The notes under the pieces were generated by a model. That model did no database searches. It was not told the origin of the DNA and saw only the letters and a list, made by a program, of their open reading frames with translations. Below are positions 22,850 to 29,164 of a stretch of 29,164 bases of DNA, piece by piece. Positions within the stretch are counted from its first letter, which is position 1; the number at the start of each line of letters is the position of its first letter. Source of the stretch: Enteractinococcus helveticum (lineage in GTDB: Bacteria > Actinomycetota > Actinomycetes > Actinomycetales > Micrococcaceae); NCBI RefSeq assembly GCF_020742345.1, contig NZ_DYXC01000043.1, positions 1 through 29,164 of the forward strand, written 5' to 3'. Both the position numbers and the translations under genes were made by a program.

Positions 22850-25800
22850 TAGGCGTCGACTTTCTGCACGGTGACGTCCACGATTTTGGTGGCGTCATCG
22901 GCGAAGGATTCACGGGGGTCGGCGGCGTCGGTGGCTTCGAATGCGACCTGCAGTGACAAGGTTTCATTGCTGATCAGGCCTTCGTGGGCGCTGATGGCAT
23001 TGATGACGGCCTGCGGTCCGGTGATCACGGTGTGAATGCGGTCTGAAACATCCAGGTCGGCATCGCGGCGCGCCGATTGGACGGCACGGATAACATCGCG
23101 TGCAGCACCTTCTGCGGCCAGGGTCTGATCAACCGCGGTGTTGAGGATGACAAAGCCCTGTGGGATGACGGCAACCGCGGATTCCGGGTTGTCTGGGTCT
23201 TCTTCAACCACCGTGGACAGGGTGTATTCGTGAGGTTTCAGCGCAATGCCACCGGCAACCACGGTGCCGTCGTCTTCAACCTTCCAATCATCGGATTTGG
23301 AGGCCTTGATGACGGTCTGCACCTGGCGGCCCAGGCGCGGGCCGGCTTCGCGAGCGTCGACGACCAGCTGCTGGGAAATCCCGAAGTCTTCGGCCGAGGT
23401 GTTGGCCACGTCAACGAGTTTGATGTTCTTTAGGTTCAGCTCATCGGCCAGAATGTCGGTGAATTCTTGGGTGAAGCGCTGGGTGTCTGGGACGACAACG
23501 GTCAGTTCGGACAGTGGTAGGCGCACGCGACGGTTGGCACCTTTGCGCAGCGATGAGGCTGATGAGGCGATCGTGCGGACTAATTCCATGGTGTCTTGGA
23601 GTTGTTCAGCATCGGTCCCGGATGGGAAGAGGTTGGCGTCCGGGTAGTCGGTCAGGTGCACCGAACGTCCACCGGTCAGTCCGCGCCAGATTTCTTCAGC
23701 GACCATGGGCATCAGTGGGGCCGCGGCACGCACGAAGGCTTCTAGCACGGTGTACAGGGTATCTAGGGCCTGGGTGTCTTCGGCGAAGAAGCGCTGACGC
23801 GACCGGCGGATGTACCAGTTGGTCATGGTTTCCATGTAACCGCGGATGGCTTCGGTGGCCCCGGAGACGTTGTAGTCATCCAGTGAGGCTTTCACATCGC
23901 GCAGCATGGTGCCGGTGGCGGCCAGGATGTACTGGTCTAGCGGGTCGGTGGATTCATACCGGAAGGAGGCCTGGTACCCTTCGGGGCGTTTGCCGCCGTC
24001 GGTGGCCGAGTTGGCATACAGGCTAAAGAAGTGCCAGACGTTCCAGGCCGGCAGGATGGCCTGGCGTGCGGCTTCGCGGATGCCTTCTTCGGTGACGATC
24101 AGGTTACCGCCGCGCAGAATTGGTGAGGCCATCAGGAACCAGCGCATGGCATCTGAGCCGTCACGGTCTAAAACATCGTTGACGTCCGGGTAGTTCTGCA
24201 GGGATTTGGACATCTTATTACCGTCAGAGCCCAGTACAATACCGTGCGAGATGACATTTTTGAATGCCGGACGGTTGAACAGTGCGGTGCCTAGCACGTG
24301 CATGGTGTAGAACCAGCCGCGGGTCTGGCCGATGTATTCCACAATGAAGTCGGCCGGGTTGTGGGTGTCGAACCAGTCCTTATTATTCATCGGGTAGTGG
24401 ACCTGGGCATAGGGCATCGAGCCGGAGTCGAACCAGACATCCAGGACGTCTTCGACACGACGCATCATCGATTTTCCGGTTGGGTCATCCGGGTTTGGAC
24501 GCACCAGTTCATCGATCCATGGGCGGTGAAGGTCGACCTCACCCTTGGCGTTTCGTGGCAGTTGGCCGAAGGCTTCTTCGATTTCAGCTAATGAACCATA
24601 GACCTCGATGCGCGGATAGTTTGGGTCATCGGATTCCCATACCGGGATGGGTGAACCCCAGTAACGGTTGCGTGAGATTGACCAGTCACGAGCGTTTTCT
24701 AACCATTTGCCAAATTGGCCGTGTTTGACGTTGCCCGGGATCCAGTTGATTTCTTCGTTATGCGTGAGCATATCGTCTTTGAATTCGGTGACTTTGACAT
24801 ACCAGGAGGTGATCGCACGGTAGATCAATGGGGTACGGCAGCGCCAGCAGTGCGGGTAGGAGTGCTCATAGGATTGTTCGCCTAATAGCGAGCCTTGGGC
24901 GCGCAGTGCACGAATGATGGTGCGGTTGGCCTCAAAGACCTGCACGCCGGCGATATCCTTGAGTACACCGCCACCAAGGTTCTCATCGCCAAACAGGGGC
25001 AAGAAGTTGGCACCTTCATCGACCGAAAGGACAACGGGGATGCCGTGGGCTTCGTTGACTCGTTGGTCTTCTTCACCATAGGCCGGGGCCTGGTGAACCA
25101 GACCGGTACCGTCTTCGGTTGTGACATAGTCATCGACCAGGATGCGGAACGCGTTTTGGGTGCCGTAGGTTTCGGCATCGGCAAAGTAGGTAAACAGGGG
25201 CTCATAGGCCAGACCGGCCAGCTGGTTGCCGGTGTAGGTCGCTTCGATAGCGGCCACCGCAGCATCGGCGTCCTCGTAGCCGAGCATCTTGGCGTGGGCG
25301 CGTACCCGGTCGGTTGCCAGCAGGACTTTGGTAGCACTGAAGGTATCGACTTCTGCGGCCACGACCGGTACCACTGCGTATTCGATTTCCGGACCGGCAG
25401 CCACCGACAGGTTGGTGGGCAGCGTCCACGGGGTGGTCGTCCAAGCCAACACGCCAACACCGGTCAGTGCGTCTGCGGTTTCGGCGGTGACACCGCCTGC
25501 AGGCACCAGGTCTGGGTTGGCAGGCAATCCGGTGACCTTGAACTGGACGGTAACCGATGGGTCTTGACGCATCTTATAGACGTCGTCGTCCATGCGCAGT
25601 TCGTGGTTGGATAGTGGGGTTTCGTCGTTCCAACAGTACGGCAGCACACGGAAACCGCGGTAGGTTAGGCCACGGTCGTGCAGGGTTTTGAACGCCCAGA
25701 TAACGGATTCCATAAAGGATGGGTTCAGGGTTTTGTAGTCATTTTCGAAATCAACCCAACGGCCCATACGGTTGATATATTCGCGCCATTCCTGGGTGTA

Positions 25801-26229
25801 TTCCAGGACCGAAGCGCGGCAGGCGTCGTTGAATTTATCGATGCCCATTTCTTCAATCTCGGCCTTATCCGTCATGCCGAGTTGCTTCATGGCTTCTAAT
25901 TCGGCCGGCAGCCCATGGGTGTCCCAACCAAAGCGTCGCTCAACGCGGCGACCCTGCTGCGTCTGGTAACGCGCGATGAGGTCTTTAACGTAACTGGTCA
26001 GCAAGTGGCCGTAGTGCGGCAGGCCGTTGGCAAAGGGTGGGCCGTCATAGAAAACGAACTCATTATTGTCGCCGTCGACTTCTGCCGGACGGTTATCTAT
26101 GGAGGCTTGGAAGGTGCCGTCTGCATCCCAGTACTTGAGGATCAGCTCTTCGATGGCGGGCAGATTTGGGGTGGACGGTGTAGAACCGTTTTGAACCCAT
26201 TGCTTATGGGAACTAGCCAGAGGGTACAC
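22849..26229 (-). CDS. ileS: Isoleucyl-tRNA synthetase (type II-like)
   Basis: IleRS charges tRNA-Ile and edits valine. The 1126-aa product has the class I signatures HYGH (about 72-75, in PFANGLPHYGH) and KMSKS (about 672-676, in SDGNKMSKSL), the CP1 editing domain (TTTPWTLPTNL, VHQAPAYGEEDQ) and a C-terminal extension. The HYGH variant and the length fit the actinobacterial/eukaryote-like type II enzymes, which are less sensitive to mupirocin. I placed the start at GTG 26229 because AGGAAGG ends 5 nt upstream; the open frame further upstream lies in the T-box leader and is not protein. It heads a coupled unit with folC and the DUF4233 gene and is under T-box control. Confidence 0.96.
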   Translation of the reverse strand: MYPLASSHKQWVQNGSTPSTPNLPAIEELILKYWDADGTFQASIDNRPAEVDGDNNEFVFYDGPPFANGLPHYGHLLTSYVKDLIARYQTQQGRRVERRFGWDTHGLPAELEAMKQLGMTDKAEIEEMGIDKFNDACRASVLEYTQEWREYINRMGRWVDFENDYKTLNPSFMESVIWAFKTLHDRGLTYRGFRVLPYCWNDETPLSNHELRMDDDVYKMRQDPSVTVQFKVTGLPANPDLVPAGGVTAETADALTGVGVLAWTTTPWTLPTNLSVAAGPEIEYAVVPVVAAEVDTFSATKVLLATDRVRAHAKMLGYEDADAAVAAIEATYTGNQLAGLAYEPLFTYFADAETYGTQNAFRILVDDYVTTEDGTGLVHQAPAYGEEDQRVNEAHGIPVVLSVDEGANFLPLFGDENLGGGVLKDIAGVQVFEANRTIIRALRAQGSLLGEQSYEHSYPHCWRCRTPLIYRAITSWYVKVTEFKDDMLTHNEEINWIPGNVKHGQFGKWLENARDWSISRNRYWGSPIPVWESDDPNYPRIEVYGSLAEIEEAFGQLPRNAKGEVDLHRPWIDELVRPNPDDPTGKSMMRRVEDVLDVWFDSGSMPYAQVHYPMNNKDWFDTHNPADFIVEYIGQTRGWFYTMHVLGTALFNRPAFKNVISHGIVLGSDGNKMSKSLQNYPDVNDVLDRDGSDAMRWFLMASPILRGGNLIVTEEGIREAARQAILPAWNVWHFFSLYANSATDGGKRPEGYQASFRYESTDPLDQYILAATGTMLRDVKASLDDYNVSGATEAIRGYMETMTNWYIRRSRQRFFAEDTQALDTLYTVLEAFVRAAAPLMPMVAEEIWRGLTGGRSVHLTDYPDANLFPSGTDAEQLQDTMELVRTIASSASSLRKGANRRVRLPLSELTVVVPDTQRFTQEFTDILADELNLKNIKLVDVANTSAEDFGISQQLVVDAREAGPRLGRQVQTVIKASKSDDWKVEDDGTVVAGGIALKPHEYTLSTVVEEDPDNPESAVAVIPQGFVILNTAVDQTLAAEGAARDVIRAVQSARRDADLDVSDRIHTVITGPQAVINAISAHEGLISNETLSLQVAFEATDAADPRESFADDATKIVDVTVQKVDA

Positions 26230-26234
26230 AATTA

Positions 26235-26426
26235 CCTTCCTTGCATCGACGTTCGTTATCACGTGTACATACCTGTGCAAGGACGCCTGACGACGCGGTA
26301 CCACCCTGCTTATCTTGGAATACTCCAAGATCGCTTATAACAGCTATATCGGGCTGACCCGTTCGGTTCTACTGAGCATGAGCCGTTCTTCCGAAGCGCT
26401 CCCCGATGATGGTCGGATCACTGCGC
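26235..26426 (-). promoter_or_regulatory. T-box riboswitch, ultrashort stem I, Ile specifier, translational
   Basis: The minus-strand leader of ileS contains the canonical T-box AGGGTGGTACCGCG (26307-26294); TGGT (26303-26300) can pair with the ACCA end of tRNA-Ile. Upstream is a short stem I with a six-base loop CCATCA (26412-26407) closed by CCGA/TCGG; the codon AUC in that loop is the Ile specifier. A conserved stem II segment AGTAGAACCGAACGGG follows, then stem III ATCTTGGA/TCCAAGAT (26331-26312). Downstream, TCCTTGCA (26283-26276) complements TGCAAGGA (26245-26238), which overlaps the ileS Shine-Dalgarno AGGAAGG. This is the mycobacterial/Nocardia type of translational T-box: charged tRNA lets the sequestrator hide the ribosome site; uncharged tRNA frees it. 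There is no terminator, only the sequestrator. Confidence 0.92.
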
Positions 26427-26436
26427 AATCGCAACC

Positions 26437-26464
26437 ATCCTACAACATATTTCAGACCGTGAAA
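26437..26464 (-). promoter_or_regulatory. Probable promoter of the ileS T-box operon
   Basis: On the minus strand TAGGAT (26442-26437) serves as -10, and TTTCAC (26464-26459) 16 bases upstream is a weak -35. The expected start, near 26430, falls just before T-box stem I. It lies directly after the permease gene stop (26489-26491). Confidence 0.45.
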
Positions 26465-26473
26465 TCAGCTCTA

Positions 26474-26487
26474 CGCAAGGTTTTGCG
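26474..26487 (-). terminator. Small hairpin at the end of the permease gene
   Basis: CGCAA / TTGCG with a 4-base loop lies one base after the permease stop codon. There is no U-tract. It may be a weak terminator; the stem is only five pairs. Confidence 0.3.
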
Positions 26488-26488
26488 C

Positions 26489-28477
26489 TTAGGCGATATG
26501 CACGATTGGCCGCTGGTGCACATTGGGTTCCGCTTCGCGCAGCACTTCCCGGGTGACCGATGCGATCGAGCCCTCCCCGAAGACCAAGTAGCGCAGAATG
26601 TTGGTCACCGGGGTTGATTCGGTCCATTGGAAATACACGTGGGTTTCACAGTCCAGGACATCTCGCAGATACAGAGCAATTGCCGCGATGGTGTTGGCGA
26701 CTGTGGTGCCTTCGGCTACCAGCAGGTGATAGCCATAGCGTTGGACGCCACGCACAATAACATCGGTTTCAAATTCTGAACTATCGGCGACCACGACTTC
26801 GATAAATAACGCCCCGTTGACCGGCAGATTGTGCGCTGCCTGTGCTCTGCTCAGAGATTCTCGATAGCGCTGGGCGGCAACGTGTCGCGGATTGTGGGCA
26901 ATGAGTCGCAGCACGCCGTCGGAATGCTGGTCAAGCATGTGCTGAGCGGGCGCATCAAAGTTGATCGAGGTAGCACGCAGTTCGGTCGAGCGCACGGCTC
27001 GAGAAATGAGGCTGACCACTAGGATGGCCACAATGAAGCTACCGGCAATTTTGATGCCATCGGGGCGTTCAATAATATTTGCGATCGTCGTATAAATAAA
27101 GATGACTGCGATACAACCATACCCGAGCATAGCGCCGTGCTGGGCTTTGTGCCGTGCCGTCAGGGTCACGGCGATGGCAGCCGAAGTGATCAGCACCAGC
27201 ACCCCGGTGGCATAGGCGCCACCTTGAGCGTCGACGTCGGCCTGGAAGATGACCGTGATGACAAAGGCGATAGCTGCGAAAACGAACACCAGTGGACGGT
27301 TGCGTTGTGTCCAGGCCGGTGCCATCCCGTAGTGCGGTAGATATCGGGGCACCAAGCTCAGCAGCCCGGCCATGGCCGAGGCGCCAGCGAACCATAGAAT
27401 AGCAACCATAATGACGTCATAGACCGTCCCAAATACGGGCCCCAGATACTCATGGGCAAGATAGGACAGGGCACGGCCGTTGGCTGGGCCGCCCACTTCG
27501 AAGGCCGCCGCCGGGATGAGCAGGACCGTGGTGATCGACGAGGTGATCAAAAACGCGCTCATGATCAGTGCTGAGGTGGTCAGCAGGTGTTTGGTGTGAC
27601 GGATACGCCCGGTTGGTTGAGCCTCAGTATCGGTGGCGTCCCCACGGATCTGGGGCATGACGACAACACGGGTCTCAAATCCAGACAGACCCAACGCAAG
27701 CTTCGGGAAAACGAGCAACGCCACGGCAACGGCGAATAAGGTATCGCCGTGCTGGGTGGTGAGCACCATCCACCAATTACTCACCACTATAGGCTGTTGC
27801 ACCAGATGTACGAATGCGACGACGATGACGATACCGTTCACGGCCAAAAACGCGGTGACCAAGATCGTGGCAACTCGGATGGCTTCTCGAAAGCCCCATA
27901 GGAAGATGAGTGCGAGCCCGGCTATCAGGACCAGGGTGGTGACCACTTCCCTGCCGTTCACCACGGATGAGGCCACGGGGTTCTCGCTCAGATGGGCTGT
28001 GGCATCTGAGGCTGATAGGGTCATCGTAATGACGAAGTCGGTAACGACAAAGCCCAATAAGATCAGCACCGCAAGTTTGCCTGCCCATCGTGGCAACAGT
28101 TTGGCCAGCATGGCAATCGAACCGGTGCCGTGGGAGCTTTCTTGTGCAACACGGCGATATACCGGTAGCGCACCGGCCAACGTGACGGCCACCAGCACAA
28201 TGGTTGCTGCCGGTGCAATGACCCCGGCAGCCAGGGCGGCGATCGCGGGTTGGTATCCCAAAGTCGAGAAATAATCCAGGCCAGTCAAACACATGACCGC
28301 AACCAGTGCGCGCGATCGTCGTGGTGTTCTACCCGCCCGTGCGGCCCGGCATGACGACCATGCGGCACCGAGGTGTCGGCCAGCATCCAGCGGCGCAGAC
28401 GTTTGATAGGCCTTCGTTGCGCTTGCTGTTCTGGGGCGGCGTGAAGTACCGGGTCCGGTATGTGGGCTCGTTGCCAA
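26489..28477 (-). CDS. APC-superfamily amino acid permease-like protein, probably frameshifted at the N-terminus
   Basis: The 662-aa frame has about twelve membrane helices (residues ~60-500) and a soluble C-terminal domain of about 160 residues (RATSINFDAPAQHMLDQHSDGVLRLI ...). MCLTGLDYFSTLGYQPAI, the first conserved segment, and VFPKLALGLSGFETRVVVMPQI later mark a large APC/KUP-like transporter family; the substrate is unknown, and amino acid or potassium are both possible. The first ~60 residues in this frame look unlike the family, and the TTG start has no ribosome site. The other frame, from 28530, fits the N-terminus better and would join at about 28295-28299 by one base. The stop is TAA at 26489-26491. 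It ends 25 bp before the ileS promoter. Confidence 0.8.
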   Translation of the reverse strand: MATSPHTGPGTSRRPRTASATKAYQTSAPLDAGRHLGAAWSSCRAARAGRTPRRSRALVAVMCLTGLDYFSTLGYQPAIAALAAGVIAPAATIVLVAVTLAGALPVYRRVAQESSHGTGSIAMLAKLLPRWAGKLAVLILLGFVVTDFVITMTLSASDATAHLSENPVASSVVNGREVVTTLVLIAGLALIFLWGFREAIRVATILVTAFLAVNGIVIVVAFVHLVQQPIVVSNWWMVLTTQHGDTLFAVAVALLVFPKLALGLSGFETRVVVMPQIRGDATDTEAQPTGRIRHTKHLLTTSALIMSAFLITSSITTVLLIPAAAFEVGGPANGRALSYLAHEYLGPVFGTVYDVIMVAILWFAGASAMAGLLSLVPRYLPHYGMAPAWTQRNRPLVFVFAAIAFVITVIFQADVDAQGGAYATGVLVLITSAAIAVTLTARHKAQHGAMLGYGCIAVIFIYTTIANIIERPDGIKIAGSFIVAILVVSLISRAVRSTELRATSINFDAPAQHMLDQHSDGVLRLIAHNPRHVAAQRYRESLSRAQAAHNLPVNGALFIEVVVADSSEFETDVIVRGVQRYGYHLLVAEGTTVANTIAAIALYLRDVLDCETHVYFQWTESTPVTNILRYLVFGEGSIASVTREVLREAEPNVHQRPIVHIA

Positions 28478-28530
28478 TCATGCGCATTCTGCTGGCCATC
28501 CATGGCCTTCCGATCGCCTGTCGTTCCCAT
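28297..28530 (-). other. Probable true N-terminus of the permease in a shifted frame
   Basis: From ATG 28530 the frame gives 78 codons ending in RVEHHDDRAHWLR. After that it runs into a stop within 4 codons. In the other frame the very next codons give VMCLTGLDYFSTLGYQP. The join is at TTGCGGTCATG (28302-28292): one extra G (CGG GTC ATG) would unite the frames. The segment is histidine- and arginine-rich (HGRHAGPHGRVEHHDD), as in cytoplasmic N-termini of this permease family. Either a real inactivating deletion, a programmed shift, or a sequencing error in the GG run. Confidence 0.5.
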
Positions 28531-29041
28531 GCTCGCTCACCATGCCTGGCGGGCCAATCGCAGACGCGAAGTCAGCGGTTTATGGGCTGGTTCAATCGTA
28601 GTCCTTCCCACAGCTTAGCGGGAGTCCCTTCATTGCCCATTGGCATGCTTCAGCTCGCCCTGCTTGAGGGTCGAATTCGCTCCTATCATGCTTCCAAAAC
28701 ATGGCGGCCGGGCATGAGGCCAGGTCGACCCAACCGAAGCTCAACCTCATGCACCAGGCGTTATCGCTCACAAACTCTGATAGCCAGCTCACTGAATGCG
28801 TTCAGCTGTCGCGTCCCTTGGTGAAGTGGTGGCATGTGCACGCGAAGTTGGCGTCGCCCAACGGGTAGAAAAAGTATTTCGTTGTCAGAAAGCGACCTAG
28901 TCGCCTACAACCCCTAAGGCCCAGGGGACCTTATCTGACCAAGACAACGGGGTTATCTGGCAGAGGTTTGATAAACCTGTGATTCGGCCCTCAAGCGGGT
29001 ACTTCGTATCCGCTTAGAGCACCGCTGCTGGTAAACAATAT
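28531..29041. other. Non-coding stretch with a cluster of hairpins
   Basis: About 500 bases without a recognisable gene; ORFs here give no known domain. The part near 28881-29015 holds several dyads: GTTGTC/GACAAC (28881-28886, 28943-28948) around GCGAC-CTA-GTCGC (28892-28904) and TAAGG/CCTTA (28915-28919, 28929-28933); AGGTTT-GAT-AAACCT (28964-28978); and a 10-bp stem at 28993-29015. Confidence 0.5.
28993..29015 (-). terminator. Hairpin downstream of the SDR gene
   Basis: AAGCGGGTAC pairs with GTATCCGCTT (one G-U pair) around a 3-base loop. It is about 30 bp after the minus-strand SDR stop. There is no U-tract, like other hairpins in this window, so it may end the SDR transcript. Confidence 0.45.
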
Positions 29042-29164
29042 TTAGGCACTGTCTTGAGCATCGCGAATGAGCTTGTGCTGGGCGGCCTGTTTGACCGGGC
29101 GCATCACGATTTCATCCAGGTTAATGTGATGGGGAAGATTCACCGCATAGGCGCAAACATCGGC
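29042..29164 (-). CDS. Short-chain dehydrogenase/reductase, C-terminal fragment
   Basis: The last 40 codons of a minus-strand gene that continues beyond the window. The residues ADVCAYAVNLPHHINLDEIVMRP match the C-terminal signature of NADP-dependent SDR enzymes of the YdfG/serine dehydrogenase-like type ('DVA.A..AL..P.HVNI.EIV.RP'), followed by a KQAAQHKLIRDAQDSA tail. The catalytic Ser-Tyr-Lys motif and cofactor site are outside the window, so the substrate is unknown. The stop is TAA at 29042-29044. Confidence 0.85.
   Translation of the reverse strand, partial: ADVCAYAVNLPHHINLDEIVMRPVKQAAQHKLIRDAQDSA

Noticed and set aside
26230..26328. N-terminal extension of IleRS (33 residues) from an upstream start.
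   Set aside because: This sequence is the T-box sequestrator leader; a strong Shine-Dalgarno supports the GTG at 26229.
26315..26617. 100-aa ORF on the plus strand over the T-box and permease end.
   Set aside because: Overlaps the T-box structure and the permease gene; no domain or ribosome site.
28306..28824. 172-aa plus-strand ORF and a 66-aa minus-strand ORF near the permease start.
   Set aside because: No recognisable domain; composition is unlike neighbours; partly antisense to the permease N-terminus.
1..29164. CRISPR array, insertion sequence or toxin-antitoxin/defence system.
   Set aside because: I found no regularly spaced repeats, transposase motif or known defence gene; the only tandem repeat is the 30-bp pair at the rne end.

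Overview
The window is a chromosomal segment of a moderate-GC actinobacterium, most likely a Micrococcales (Micrococcaceae-like) organism. This rests on the gene order ileS-folC-DUF4233-ndk / rne-rplU-rpmA-obg-proB-proA-nadD-rsfS-phosphatase, the actinobacterial type of IleRS, the ultrashort translational T-box before ileS, frequent GTG/TTG starts, and terminator hairpins that often lack a U-tract. I see no phage, complete insertion sequence or CRISPR array.

Left part (1-7455), accessory metabolism and transport. It holds the 3' end of an ABC ATPase, a CorA-type Mg transporter, a flavodoxin, and a full-length phosphoketolase closed by a textbook terminator. On the minus strand a small DUF2945-like (TUDOR-type) protein is translationally coupled to a ZIP-family transporter. 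Divergent from this pair is a class II glutamine amidotransferase. The sparse stretch after it contains one possible 42-aa ORF.

Middle (7456-18663), the conserved minus-strand housekeeping cluster, read right to left: RNase E/G, L21, L27, Obg GTPase, glutamate 5-kinase and gamma-glutamyl phosphate reductase (proline synthesis), a 67-aa membrane protein, NadD, a 459-aa charged tail-anchored protein, RsfS, a histidine phosphatase, then tRNA-Ala(GGC) with its own promoter and terminator. Several genes overlap or nearly touch, which indicates coupled expression. The rplU leader holds a good promoter, a long-range inverted repeat and a possible attenuator. A 30-bp perfect tandem duplication lies over the end of rne.

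Right part (18664-29164). A plus-strand pair, a VKOR-family membrane oxidoreductase (perhaps leaderless) and a Nudix hydrolase, converges on ndk. Upstream of ndk lies the minus-strand operon ileS-folC-DUF4233, controlled by a T-box riboswitch that reads Ile (AUC) and can hide the ileS Shine-Dalgarno. Further right is an APC-type permease that seems to carry a single-base frameshift near its N-terminus, then a hairpin-rich non-coding stretch, and finally the C-terminus of a short-chain dehydrogenase.

The best-supported regulatory discovery is the ileS T-box. The other items worth a check are the permease frameshift, the rplU and rne leaders, the unusual ZIP metal-site residues, and the structured non-coding segment near 28.9 kb. 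I saw no convincing novel multi-gene system.
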